Positions 11,844 to 24,715 of a stretch of DNA of 64,000 bases are shown one piece after another. Position 1 is the stretch's first letter; every line of letters starts with the position of its first letter. Location: assembly GCA_032173965.1 (NCBI GenBank), contig CM063288.1, forward strand, positions 13,434,501-13,498,500, written 5' to 3'. This DNA is from Sitta carolinensis. Taxonomy: Eukaryota; Chordata; Aves; Passeriformes; Sittidae. Under the pieces are notes generated by a model. It did not search any database and was not told the origin of the DNA. It saw only the letters and a program-made list of their open reading frames with translations. The translations under genes were made by a program, and so were the position numbers.

Positions 11844-14184
11844 AACTTTTATTACAAAATTAATCATGTATTCCATGCCAACTTGACCTATTAAATATGT
11901 CACATTCAGCCAGCCCCTGGTTTTGGTTTTTTTCAGCCCCTATGAATGACTTTTGGTTGCAGGAAGATATTGCCAATACAACAAGAGGAGAAAGTTTCAG
12001 CACTTTTTCATCTCCTCTGTGCTCTTGGAGACATTTTCCAGAGCCTGAAATGCTGATAGTGTTTATATGCCCTTTTACTGCAAAGAAAGGAAACAAACAA
12101 AGTAGAAAATTGAGTTATGTTCTTTTCAACAGTCTAGAGTTGCCTTGGGTTCTGTCAGAAGTGATGATCTACTGAAGTAGTCCCTTTGCATTTACCCTTA
12201 GCTAACACTCAGGGCTGTTTGAAACTTGTGCACAACCATGTTTTCTCATCATGTTCTTGATCTTAATAAGGGGAAAGAGCAGTAAGACTGAAAAGGTGAA
12301 AATTTCACGATTTGAAATGAAGTTAATCACCACAAAAAGGAAAGAATGTAAAAAGTGTTATAAAATTACTCTGTTTTCCTCTCACTCCTCTAAAACTAAA
12401 AAAAAAATTATCTTCTTTTCAGCACTGTTCAACAATTAAAGAATAATTCTGTATCTTCCTAGTAAGACTACTTAAACAACAGCTCCAGGGACTGAGACGC
12501 ACACTGAGAGCAAGTCCATTAGATTCATTACCTATTTACACTCTGAGATTGTAACGTAACAAACAAAAATCTTGGTGAAATTAACATAGTATTGGAAACC
12601 TGCAATGTCATTGTAAATGCAACAAAGAACATCCTGGCATTAAACAGCTACAAAGGAAAATAAGAGACCAATAAGATTTTAGAAGGATGATAGAAGAGCC
12701 AATGAAATAATTTGGGCAGAATGATATAAGACACATTAAAATAGCCTTATTGATGCATGTCTAGGTGCCAATACTGTCATTTAAAGTGCACCTAACTTCA
12801 GGCATTCTGATTCTGATCAATATACTCTCCTTTCTGAAAAAGAGATTAACCATCAGTGATAGATGACTACATCTATCTATGTTTAGTTTAATCGCTGATC
12901 CACCATTTTCAATCAGCACTTCCAAGGATGTGATAGAGGTCCCTATTTAATCTTTTGTGAGACTCTGGAAGGCCCCAGAGGACAGTCAATAAATATTTGT
13001 CAATGAATACTCTAGAGACTGGGCTAGAGTTACATTTAATTTCCTACTAGAGAACTGCTTGTCCATGCCTTGTCATGAAATGAGGGAGTGAGGTGTGTAG
13101 GCTTCCTGATGTTTGAACATAAATCAAGCACTGGACACTGTATGCAGAAGATGTCTCAAGAGCACCTGCAGGTGGGTCTGGCTGCAAAACTCCATGGTTC
13201 AAACCCTTCCTGGAATGAGGGATGAACTCCAGGGACCTGTAAACACTCTGTTGAAATCTACAAGATGTTTTGAACTACCTGTCTCTGATCTCAGCTCAAG
13301 AATATGCCATCATAGGAGAACTAAATAAAACCATCTAGTTTTCCAAGGAATGAAAGACAGTTGCACACCAACCAATTGCTTGCTATATTACCTTGTGCTT
13401 CCCATTGCTCCTCTCAGTGGTTTCTAAGGTTCTTCACTCAAAGCAAATCAAACACATCTGTGAACTCCTCAGGCTATTCAAGCATGGAAGCACACAAAAC
13501 CCCACTGCTATCACACTGAACAGCAAGCACTCTTATAAGTTTCCCATCCCTGAATATGTCTGATGGAACAAGTGTGTCTCATATAAAACCAAAGCAGGAC
13601 TGTGTATGCATCTGTTGTGATAGGAAAAATTCAAAGTACACAAGGTCCTTGCCACAGGGAATATGTGCTTCCAGTACTTGTGCTGGTGTCTGACTGTTGG
13701 CAGGAATTGTTTTGCTAAGTATTTCTTTATATGCTTTATATGACACTCAGATGCTGTTATCAGTGTTTAAGAATTTCTAGAAAAATCCTTAGAGAACTGT
13801 TCTCACATGAGCATTTGACTTGTGGAATGCTTTATGATGGCAAAAATCCAGGGCTGGTATAAGACAGTGAACGAGTACAGCTGGCACCTGGAGCAGGCTG
13901 GAATACCTATGTCAGCCTTTTGATGTGCTCAAGTGGCACTGTCCAGGTGCCTCTGTCTCAAGGGCACGCTGTGTGCTCAGGCAGCTCCCTGTGGCCAAAG
14001 CCATGGGCCAGCTGCCATCGAGTGTCCCACTCGTGGGGTGGGTGCTCCATCACCTGCCAGGCTGAGACATGGGGGCTGGGGCTGGACACCTGCATGAGCC
14101 TCTTGGCTGGCACACCTGCCATGCAGACATGCCATTTGAGAGCTCTAATGGAGTGTATCAAATCAACTCCCACATCTTTCCTTC
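11840..14184. other. Non-coding stretch with a GC-richer patch
   Basis: AT-rich up to about 13860. From about 13870 to 14150 the sequence is clearly GC-richer, with a few CpGs (near 13872, 13967, 14019, 14031) and open frames on both strands, none recognised. This patch may be an exon of an untranslated transcript or just local composition. There is no clear promoter motif. Confidence 0.45.
13163..13174. promoter_or_regulatory. Palindromic double E-box CACCTGCAGGTG
   Basis: A perfect 12-bp palindrome made of two head-to-head CACCTG E-boxes sharing no bases. CACCTG/CAGGTG is the core bound by ZEB and Snail zinc-finger repressors and by some bHLH dimers. Function here is inference. A single 12-bp palindrome can occur by chance in 64 kb. 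Confidence 0.3.
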
Positions 14185-14224
14185 GTTGTTGTTGTTGTTG
14201 TTGATGATGATGATGATGATGATG
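14185..14224. repeat. Compound microsatellite (GTT)n(GAT)n
   Basis: About six GTT units (14185-14202) run directly into about seven GAT units (14203-14224). On the minus strand one frame reads this as a run of His followed by Gln inside a 130-codon open frame (13958-14350). That frame is best explained as a by-product of the triplet repeat plus local GC-rich sequence, not as a gene. Confidence 0.92.
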
Positions 14225-14843
14225 GTTTGGGGTTCTTTTTGCTTTGATTTTTCTTTGCACTGCACTGGTTGCTAATATGAAAAACTTGGCAATCATCCCT
14301 TTTATGTAGAACTGATTGATGCAGTAATCACAGGCAAGGCTTATGCCCAAATGCCAGTGGATAATACACCTAACACGTGTGACCCTTCAATAAGAAGCCT
14401 GAGTTTAACTGCTGCTTGTCACTGAGATTTCCCAGAGCCACCTTTATACCATCAGCAAAGTGTTATCAGCACTTGCTAGGGACCACACAGATGTGTTACT
14501 TCTTTGCAAGTATCACAGGAGCCCAGAAAGAGTTTGAAGGAAAGATGATACTGCCATCATTTCTGTTTTATCTAGAAACCATTGTGATTTTTGGTTACCT
14601 TTCCCTAAGGATATGGCACACAACTGGTTGTGGGATATTTTGGGGAGTGACACAGTGTGATTTAACACAAGAATAACTGCAAGAGGCTTCTGTGGAGGAC
14701 TGTTTTACCCAGTAATTTTGTTTGGGTGGCAGTTGATGGTGGCTACTGGTACTGGTAGATATAACTACACAATAAGTTCAGTCTGCAGAACAAATAATAA
14801 GGCTGAAAACCAACATGAATATAGCTCAGCTTCAAGCACTGGG
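14225..14843. other. Non-coding stretch
   Basis: No gene or repeat family recognised between the triplet microsatellite and the next poly(A) run. A plus-strand frame of 86 codons (14416-14676) has no recognisable features. Confidence 0.5.
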
Positions 14844-14871
14844 AAAAAAAAAAAAAAAAAAAAAAAAAAAA
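14844..14871 (+). repeat. Poly(A) run, 28 bases
   Basis: An uninterrupted A run with no AATAAA within the preceding 30 bases. The nearest similar hexamer (AATAAG) is about 45 bases upstream. I see no flanking target-site duplication, so it is probably a slippage-expanded homopolymer. Confidence 0.95.
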
Positions 14872-16132
14872 GGAAGTGGCAGGATGTTTTAGAGCAAGTT
14901 TATAAAGAAACAAATCTTTCAGGGTCAGTCACAGCACTGCTGTTCCTAAGAAAAGGGATTTTAAAATTCACTTCTAAAATTAAGTTATATTTTACACTGG
15001 GTTTTTGATTCCAGTAGAGTTGAAAGGATTCCCCAGTAAGCACAGTATTTCTGTTTTCAATGCCTGGGGTCAATAAAGGAACTATGGCATTTAGAAATCC
15101 TCAAGTTATTGCTTCGCTTAAGTCACACATTTTATTTTCATTTGGTTGCTTAGTCTGTGATATATCCCAAATACTCTCATGAAAAAAATGCTTTTCAAAG
15201 AATTTTTAAGTGACTTAGTGAAGGGTCCCAGAGCACTATGAGTTGGATAGAATTTATTATACTTAAAACAAATGGCAATTTTGGCAGTATCTGTCAGAAG
15301 TGTACAAGTGATACCCTGTTATGAAAAAAGACATGGAGTGAAGGAAGTATGAAATTGCAGAGCACTGCTTCTCCAGGGAAATGACCTGCCTGACCACATT
15401 TTGGCTCATTTATCTATGGTGGCTCTCAGCTGCTGAGCTGCCATGTTTAGGTAATCTGATATGAAAATATGTCACTGCTGGTGTGGATTCTTAGTAGGGG
15501 TAGATTAGATTTCAACCTCCAAAATATCATATCAGGAATCAGAACAATTCAGTTTTTACTTAGTTTTTGAGAAATAATTCCCATAAGCTATGAACACATA
15601 TTTTCAACTGAACAAAACAAATAAAAATTAATTTCCTATTTATTTGTGATTATAAGACATCATCCAAATATGAAAAGGAAAAAAAAAATAGAGAGAAATC
15701 TGTACCTTAAAAAAGGTCAACATAAAAGAATTCTAGACAATAGTCTGACAGTTAATATGTTAATAAAGCCAAATCATGATGTAAAGTAGCAATTCAGACA
15801 ACACTTTTAAAGACTGAAGTGTCAGCTGATAATTTCCTCCAGCATCCTCCATATTGCAGGCTAAATAACATCAACTTATTTACTTTTGATTGTGAATTTG
15901 TGTTTTGGGTGATATGAGTTAACTATTGTCTACATTTCTGCATCAAGGCTGCAATTCTAATTTGATCTACTTTTCAAAAGCTTTCCAATCTTTGATTTAC
16001 AGGGATGGAGAATTCAATTTATCTCTAGATGAATTACTCAAAGTATTAAACTACCTTTCATCTCAAATGGGCATTGGGACCTTATTATTAAAGAGCCAAA
16101 AGCCTTCAAGTTCCTGCCACCATGTACGGTTT
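14872..16132. other. Non-coding AT-rich stretch
   Basis: Nothing recognisable besides short A and T runs. Unique sequence. Confidence 0.55.
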
Positions 16133-16163
16133 TCTGACACAGATCATCAGTCTGTGATCAGAA
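16133..16163. repeat. Bulged hairpin next to a receptor-site cluster
   Basis: TCTGACACAGA (16133-16143) pairs with TCTGTG (16151-16156) plus TCAGA (16158-16162), leaving one bulged A (16157) and the 7-nt loop TCATCAG. One more A-T pair (16132/16163) extends the stem to 12 pairs. The size is too small for a typical microRNA precursor. It lies about 115 bases upstream of the half-site cluster at 16279. Confidence 0.7.
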
Positions 16164-16278
16164 GCCTTTTTACTTTGCCTGTATTTATTTATTTATTCAA
16201 ATAATATCCCTTCCAAGTCTGAACCCCCAAAACTGTCCTGATTCTCCTGCTTATGTCAGGTCTACTGTACACAGACAT

Positions 16279-16306
16279 TGACCTTTCTGCAGGTCAATTT
16301 TGACCT
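16279..16306. promoter_or_regulatory. Three nuclear-receptor half-sites (ER6 + IR4)
   Basis: Perfect half-sites lie at 16279-16284 (TGACCT), 16291-16296 (AGGTCA) and 16301-16306 (TGACCT). The first two form an everted repeat with a 6-base spacer (ER6), a layout known to bind PXR, CAR or VDR as heterodimers with RXR. The second and third form an inverted repeat with a 4-base spacer. Three consensus hexamers in 28 bases are unlikely by chance in a 64-kb window. Receptor binding and the target gene are inference. The layout suggests a distal enhancer responding to a hormone or xenobiotic receptor. Confidence 0.4.
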
Positions 16307-19300
16307 CTTGTAGTATCAGTGTAACTCCCCCACACAAAAGCCACATCCCTCCCAGAAATGGAGGATGCACCAAGACCTTTTTAGTCAGCTATACCATGTC
16401 AAGCTTTGAACTAACAAACATGCTGCTTATGTACCAGATCACACCTACACAGAGATTTTGTTTCCCAGCAGTCAGTATTCCTTCTCTGAACCAGTGCTGC
16501 AGCCCCCTGAAGAGCTGTCACATTAATAAACTGAAATGGAAAAATGGCTGCTTCTTCATCATTGGTATTGCCTTTTTATTTTTTAAATGTCAAAGAAAAA
16601 TAGTAAGTTCTTTGACACTTGTACTGAATTAAGACCTAGTAGCAGATCTGAAATATATAATCCTATTTCCAATCACAGTTTCTGGGATTTCACTCAGCAG
16701 TGAGCCAGTGCTGGGGACTTGACCCTGAGACCAGAGCTCCCATTTTCAAGTCAGCATCACATGGTGATCTCATCTGAGAGCCTGGGAAATTACTCTCTAT
16801 GAGCAAAATAATTTCTAATAAATGAGGAAGTTTAAAATGTGAATTATCCTTCATACCTAGGTTTTAATACTGGCATCATGGTTACACATACCAAAAAACC
16901 CAAATATTACAATAAAAAAGAAATTTTCCAAAACATAGGAATGCTTAATTTTAAATTCAATATTTACATAACAGAGTGCTCTTTTTCATTACCAGAGCTT
17001 AATAAACCTACTCAGAGAAGCTCTGAATAATATGTTCAAAAATCCATTGCCCACATTTATACTTAATTTTGAAATTTTGCCAAAAGGTAAGATGAACTTG
17101 TTTAAAAACATGTTTGAAAGAACTTGTCACGAGTGTATAATTTCAGCTCAATAAAGATTGTAACTTAACTTACTACTGCTTTTAAATTTGTGTTTTGGAG
17201 GATCTGAGACAATTGTCTGCATAAAGCATTAAAACATGAATCCAGATCAATTCATATACATGATGGATTTAAAATACTTAGCACTATGGAAGATAATGAA
17301 GAAAATACTAATTTTGCTGTCTTGCTTCTGTGATAATTTGATGCATTAGGCACAGCCCATTCTTGTCAGGAAACATTAGATACTATTATGATTTTTGAGT
17401 TTGCACAATGCAAGAGGAAAGAGTTTGGGAAAAATACACGTTGGCTGATAATAGATTCAAGAGCACTTTTTTTTGTTGTTGTTTTTTCCCCCCACTCCTC
17501 TTCTTAAAGAGGATTAATCTTTGTCTGGTGCTTAGCAGCCAAAGACAATAATGTGTATAAAATTAAATGGGAATTACTTTAGAATTTTAGATGGAAAATT
17601 GTTTTGAGAATAAATTGATAAAAATAAGGTCAACTGTCTGCATTGAACAGCAATACAAGCAAATCCAGAACCAACAAGCACTAACCTCAGCAAGACAGAG
17701 ATAATTAAAAAAAAAAATACTGGTTCCAAATTTGCAGGGTGAGTACTTAATAAAAAGGAAGATTTGGGATTCATACATGGATTTTTTAAAAAATTAAAAA
17801 TCATTTATTTAATGAGGATTTGGATCACAAATAGACAGTGAGACAATTGAGTGTAGGAGATGAACGTGATAAAAAATGAAATCTTGTTTAAAATTTGGGG
17901 TCTTGGCAGGTGGTAGGTAATTAATGCTCCAAGGAGAACTATGTTGCAAGGCAACAGATTTAACTTGATTCATTTAGAAGATAAGAGAGGTAACATAGGA
18001 GAAAGACTGGCTCTACCCAGCTCTCCTGACAGCTGTTTTCTATTTTTTTGGATCCTTTTTGGATCCTTCAGGTCCCTTGAAAATCCCTGACTGCTTCCCA
18101 GCTCCCACTACTCGAAATCTTTCCTCAGCGTCTAACCTACATATAGCTGAATTCAGTAAGTCATCCCCAGAAATAAGTTTATTCTTTTCATCTTTTCAGT
18201 GATATTTTTCACATTTAGGGAATATCATAGCAAATTCCTATGAATTTTATTTTTCTGAAGAGAAAATCTCTGATGCCTCTCATCTTTACTCATTTTATAG
18301 CTTTTTACATCATTGTCCTCTTCTGACTGTCGTCATTATGTACCTACTATATATACAGATAGCTTGAACAAGGAAAGAAAGTATTATCCCTTTTCCTGTT
18401 TTAATGTCATATTGAGTGCTTTGCTTCAAACACTGTTGAGGTGAGAGCAAGCCAAATTTGAGAGTGAAAGAGATCTGAGCACTTTTAGAAAGAAATGTCT
18501 GTTCTAGGACTTACCCAAGCAAGTTTAAGCTTTTCAGAGAAATTGCCACTCCCCCTTCAGTGCTCACTCCAAATTACCCAACATCCACAAACGTATTAAA
18601 ATCTTTCAATTGATTTTGAGAGGCTTTAAAATACTTCCTTCACTCCCTCTCCCCGTAGCTGATGGTTGTTGTGAGTGATTAGGGAAGAAGTACTAATGAG
18701 TCCCTTCTATTTCTATAGTTCTTCCATTCCAAGTGAAGGCAATAGATATTTTTGTGCTTGCATAAGATGAAGACCATTTGAAATATATTGGTGATTCATA
18801 CAAAGCCCTTTTCCCATTGAAATCACCTCAAACTGCCCTATTTTTCCCATCTACATTATCGTTTTAAGTACTACCCTCACTGCAGAACTGTGAGAAAACT
18901 ATTTCACCTAAATATACCTACACAGTACTGTATCTTTCTAAACAACATTGTGATATGTTGCACAAGGCATCAAAACTAGTTCATATCTTCTGTGCATGAT
19001 AAGCGCAGGTCAGATACAGGATGTGAACTACGGAAATACAGGAGCTCCAAATATTTCATCGCTATTTTACAGGGAGCAATTCTCCAGAGACAATTTTCCT
19101 TGTAGGAATAACTAGAAGTGTCCTATTTTCACTTAGGAAATTTTTTTAGCAGTCCTATCTGGCTTCTACTGACATTAGTGGCAGTTTTTGTGCTTGCTTC
19201 TATAGTACCTGGATATTCATTTTGCTGTTAATCCCTATGAACACCACCAGCATACATCCTACATATCTCAGGTAAGCCCTTTAGCTCTTGGAAATGTGAC

Positions 19301-22300
19301 TCTAATCCAAATTTTGGGCCTGACAAGGGGCTCATAGAAGTCACAGTAAAAGTAATTACTGGGGGATCCAATTCTTTGTTCATGAAGGAAGTGTCAGACA
19401 GCTGGTAATGTGTGTTTGACTTGGTGGAAGAAAATGCAACCTCACATCACATAGCAGCTGGAATGAGCATCCTATTGCTTGTATATTCTTCCAGTAGACA
19501 CACAGGCTGCCAGTCACAGATGATCACAATAGGATAAAAGTAAATCTTCCTTATATCACCTCAAGCATCATAATTTTGATATTCACTTTTGGGTTTTTTT
19601 TCCCCCCAATTCCCAGCTAGTCATTCTCATGACACTGATCACAAAAGGAGTAATTGATTTTAGTAATTTTTAAAAACGTTTTTGTCCTTTTACAAACCCT
19701 GGCAATATAATAACCAAGAGATGGACAAAATATCAATTTGTTGCTGAGGGAAGCCTCTTAGCTCTCTGCTGCACACCGAGACATCAGCTGAACAGTCATC
19801 AAAGATGCACATGCACACTGAGTATTGTAATATCAAAAGAACAAAAAGAAAAGTCTGCAGATGAAAGGTTGACAATGTGATAATCAAGTCAACCAGGAGA
19901 GATATTTCCTGATCTGAAACAAGTTATTTAAAAATAATAAAAACTAACATTCCTCTTATTTCTGTATTTTATAGTCATGAAGGACATATTATTCAGCATT
20001 TGAAAGGTTCAAGTTCAAGAAAACACATGGTTCTGTCACAGTGCTTCCCAAACCACAGATTTGTAAGTGTTTGAGCCTTGATTCTATTAACTATTTGCAG
20101 AAATGGAAAAGCAACATACTACATTTGTGTAGGAAAGGAAATTGAAGCCTGCAGTAGTGCAGCGGTTGGCATGAGGTCTTTGGGATGTCCTTCTACTTTG
20201 TTCTGACATCATTCTGTTGCCCCTAAAATTCCATGTACATTGCTGGTTGTACTACACAAGAATGTTCTTCTCAGCTGAAATATAAGTGTGAAAAAAAAAT
20301 CACCTTGGCTCACAAATAAGCAAGCATGGAAACCTAAAATGTTTTTGTTGGAAAGTTAGAGAGTTAGTCAGCCATATCAGACTTAAAAAAAAATTCAAAA
20401 CAAAAAATCAAAATTTAAAAATAAAACACCTTTTTATTACCTCTGACTAAATGCTATATTTGCAGACTGATGGTTACCCAGATGTAGAAAAAAAAAAAAA
20501 TTCTCCAAAATGTAATGCAGTCAAAATCATGGGAGAGGCCAGGAAAACAGTCACAAAAAATCTTGCTTCTCTTACAGCATTTTCCCTCTCTGAAGCCCAA
20601 ACAAGACATATGTCTTTTCATTTTGTAGAGTCACAAATCAGATGAATGAAAAAGGATTAAAAAATAGCCATGTACCTAGAAATATATATATCTGGCTATA
20701 CTGGCTTGGGAACTACAGAAAACTGAGACTATTGTCATAGCAAAGAAAAATCTTCAGATGCACTGGGATTAGTCCAACAATAAGTGAATGAGAAGTGGGA
20801 ACGGATAAGGGAAAGTTTTAAATAAAAACAGTAACAAACCAGATTTGTGTAGGCGCCTTTGTGGTTCCTCTGTTAAATGCTGACTCCAGCCAAGTGTGAG
20901 AGCAGACTCTGGATAAGAGGGCATGTGGACAGGGACAGACATCTCTGTGGATAAATAGGTGAAGGCTGTGAAGGGTTTTGGAAGGGTCACAATATTTTGT
21001 ATGGCTCATGGGAAGAGGCAGGACTGATAGAACACCCTGATGTCTTACTTAGTGTGTTTACAGTCTGCATAAGTTGCCATATTGCGATTTTTCCTACTTG
21101 AAAGAGATTACATTAAAAGTTTAGTATATTTGTTTATGTGTACTCATACCATACAAAGTAATTCAAACTGCACCACAGCACTGAAGGCCCATATCTGTTA
21201 TTATGTTAGTGAGGCAGAGATGGTGCTGTAGAACAGCATTTTTTTGAGCATAACACTATAATGATTTCACTGATTGGATAGAACAACCCACAAATCTGAA
21301 GTCTGAGAACATCAAATTACCCAGCTCTGGTTTCTTTAATGCAGGTCTGGACTAGAGCAACTCTGCTGTTAGACTTTAAAGGGTACAACATGCTTGTAGA
21401 GCTCAGGTTCTTCTGAGACCTCTTGAAATTTACTCCAAATGTCAGATGTAAATCTGCTATACAATAAAGCCTTGAAGTTAGAAAGTTGAAAAAGTAAAAG
21501 GTTTAGAGACCCTGCAAGGGCTTTTTGCTTTTTTCTACGTAAATCAATACTCTGAATTCAACCTCTTTTAGAGAGATATAAATGCAATGCATTACCTAAA
21601 GGTGTTTCTTCTTGACAGCTCTTCAATTTTAAAAATCACAAAGTTGAAAACACTTTTAGTAAATAAGAAAATAAGATTTTGTTTTCAAATTCACAATTTC
21701 AATGAATATGATAATTTTTTTGTTATTATTTAAGAAACACTGAAATTTCCTCTTCACTCACAGAACTTGTATTATTATTTGATTGGAGATTAACTTCTTA
21801 GTAAAAAAATTTTTAAACAAGTTCTCTCCATTCTTAGCTATATTTTTATTAAAAATAAGACATGGGAAAACATTGAAATCTAAATATATTGGACAAATAT
21901 GTTCCATAAAAAAAAAGCTGTTCTGTCCGCAGAGATGTTTTCACAGAAAAAGCTTCATGATCAATGTCTTTATTATTTCATTCCCAGACTCCTTTGTTTG
22001 TTTATCTCTTTATATTTCTGACATATTTTGAGACTCTTTTGATTAAATAATTTTACTGAAAACAACTCTGCTCATCTGCAATTTGGATATCTTAAAATAA
22101 GCAGAATCCTCAACTAGCTCAGTTCTGCCTGGAATATGAAGTTGTGTTTCCCACCTCGTGCACACCCTCCAACATTTTCAGATAAAAAAATTCTGCCTCT
22201 TTCTCCTCTTCGCTTTCCACCTTCCAACACTCTCCTCCCTGAAGGTTCCTGCTGTAACATGAGTCACCTAATCATCATTGCAAGTCAGAGAAAACCTTGA

Positions 22301-23913
22301 TGAACATGGAATAGTTTACACTGACTGGGAATGGTCAAATCCCCTCAGGTTTGTCAGAAGTTTAGACAAGAATCACAGCAGGCTTGGCTGGTTTCTGGCC
22401 ATTTGTGCAGGTAAATTTCTCCCAGCCACATGAGCTCCCCTGTGTCTCCAAAGTGCAGGTTGCTGTACCCAGCCAGCTTTTTTAGGCTGTAAAGGTCTGC
22501 AGTTGAAGAGGTCAAAAATATGTACCTGTCATGCTGGCAGGGAGCAAGCTGGAAACTAATCATTATTTTGCTTTTCACGGTGGGATTTTTCTTGGGACTT
22601 CTCTATGTCCCTATGTAACATGAAATACATGTTTTTAAAACTGTTACTCAAATTACAGATTTTTTTTCCCCTCTGTTCTCACTGTCAACATATTCTGATG
22701 CATTTTTATTTCTAAGATTTTATATAACTATGAAAATTCACTTGAACTTTGATCATGTGAGAGGAACGGCTATGTAGTTACCCCTCTCAATTTAACTCTA
22801 TTTGAAAAATTAGTCAGAAATATGGTTCCTGTGAGCATATTTTGGGATATATTTCCCAAACAATAACTGTAGATGTGTCTCCTTTAATATTGATTTTTTT
22901 TCTTATCAGATTATTAATTTTACTTAAAAAAAACCCATGGAAATATGTATGACCCCAGTCATAAAATTATCCCTGCCACCCACCAGTACCATCCTATTTA
23001 CTGTCAGGGCACCGTGCTGCAGTCACACAGCTGTGCAGCCTGAGGGAGAGGCAGAACGCAGCCTTTGTGTAAGAAACAGACCCCATGGATGCAGCAGAAT
23101 CACTATGGCATGGAAAACAGAAAGAGCAAAGCCTTAAAGCTAGTAGAGGCTATGGATTCTTCCAACATGCAAAGTCCTTCTACTCAGAATCTTTTCAAAT
23201 GAATTTGCAAATAGCATTTGATTTCAGTATAATTTCTGTTTGTTCACACTTGTAATAGTCTTAAGAAGGCTTTTAGGGGATTGATAAACAAAGTTTCTAG
23301 TTTAGAGTTAAGATTTCCATATCCAATGTTTTTTCCTGCCTTTAGTAGCTAAATTCAGAATGTGGCCTTTTATTGCCGTATTCAGCCTACATTTTCTATG
23401 TTTATTTATATCCTGTAGTTCTGAAGAAAACTGATATAACAACCTGAACCTCACAAGCTTTTTTGATCCAGTTGCATGAGCTATAAATTATAAAGCTTGT
23501 TCTGAAGACTGACTGCTTGTCAAGGGCAGGGATATAGAAACAAACCGGAAAGCAAACCAAAACAAACTTAAATGTATAGAAAGAGTATTGAAGTCTAAAA
23601 TAATGTGCCTTTTTGTTATACTGTTAAAAGAAAGATAGAGATGGATTCATCAGAACAAAAACAGCTGCAACAAGGGTTTCTAGCAACTGACATCAGAAGT
23701 CCTAGTACAAAAAAGCATGTCTTCTTTACCACAGCCCAATTGTTCTCTGGTGCTTATATGTGGTTATCTGACAAAGTGACTAATTTTTGAAGTTCTTTCA
23801 AGTTAAACACAATAATTTTATAAAAAGACTATATATGAAAAAAATAAAAATAACCACATGCATATGGAATAAGAATGGTTAATTGCTTTTCACTATTTCT
23901 TTCCTGAGTGATT
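16307..23913. other. Long non-coding AT-rich stretch
   Basis: About 7.6 kb without a recognisable gene. Weak points of interest: a direct repeat of TTTTTGGATCC near 18046-18068, and a splice-framed open segment at 19153-19271. The latter has acceptor tttttttagcag, donor cag|gtaagc and 119 nt open in one frame, with no recognised product. Remaining open frames are short and on both strands. Confidence 0.5.
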
Positions 23914-23953
23914 GTTCGTTTGTTTGTTTGTTTTGTTTTTTTTTTTTTTTTTT
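23914..23953. repeat. (GTTT)n followed by poly(T)
   Basis: Several GTTT units run into an uninterrupted T run ending at 23953. On the minus strand this is an A-run followed by (AAAC)n, the same kind of low-complexity tract that recurs elsewhere in the window. Confidence 0.9.
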
Positions 23954-24529
23954 AAATTAGCAGTCATTTTTTATTTTTTAAATTAACTGAGCTGTTTGTT
24001 GGTAAATATGATTTCTTTCTTTTTCCAACCAAAGGGAACACATTTCTTTTTTGGCTTTCAAAATATTTGATGTTTTAATCTCATCAACATTAAACTAGTT
24101 AACACTTCTGCCTTGGCTTTCCTTTTCTTGCTTTTTCACTGTTTTTCAAATAGATTTCATTCCTTGTCATTTTGGAGAAAAGACAGAAAACGTGACATAA
24201 ATGCAAATTGAAGACTGAAGTGATAAAAAAATAAATCAATAAAAATCAAACTAGACTTTTATTGCTATTAAAAGAACCCTCACATTTCTCTGATTTCTCA
24301 TAATCTCTTGGGATCTGGAAACTTTTACAACATTTTCGGGTAGACACTACAGCTGCTTTTTAATACATTTTTTTTAAGAATCTTTGATATATATAACGAC
24401 ACAGCTAAAACCTTGTATAGTAGAATATCAATAGCTTGAATAGTAGTTAGTTTAACTGAGAATTTAATCAGTAAAAGAGCTACAGTGCTGGGGAATGGGA
24501 AAGACCTTCTATTTCCCTGTGTCTGGGCT
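23954..24529. other. Non-coding AT-rich stretch
   Basis: No gene or named repeat. Strongly AT-rich, in contrast to the GC-richer island that follows. Confidence 0.55.
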
Positions 24530-24684
24530 AAATAAAGCTCACCTGGCAGGCAGTCTGAGAGCTTGCTGTCACTGGCAGGAGAGTATGCAGGAGGTTTATG
24601 CTATAAAAGAACACGTTTGAACTGCACACCCTGGGGGCTGGGGGAAGCTGCCAACCCACTGCTGCCACAGGGCACTGGGGCAGA

Positions 24685-24715
<31 letters not shown>

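Noticed and set aside
13190..13210. tRNA B-box-like GGTTCAAACCC
   Set aside because: No matching A-box or cloverleaf at the right distance upstream, so it is not a tRNA gene. A SINE fragment is not supported either.
13958..14350. 130-codon minus-strand open frame with a His run followed by a Gln run
   Set aside because: The runs come from the (GTT)n(GAT)n microsatellite, and the rest lies in a GC-richer patch where stops are rare. No recognised domain.
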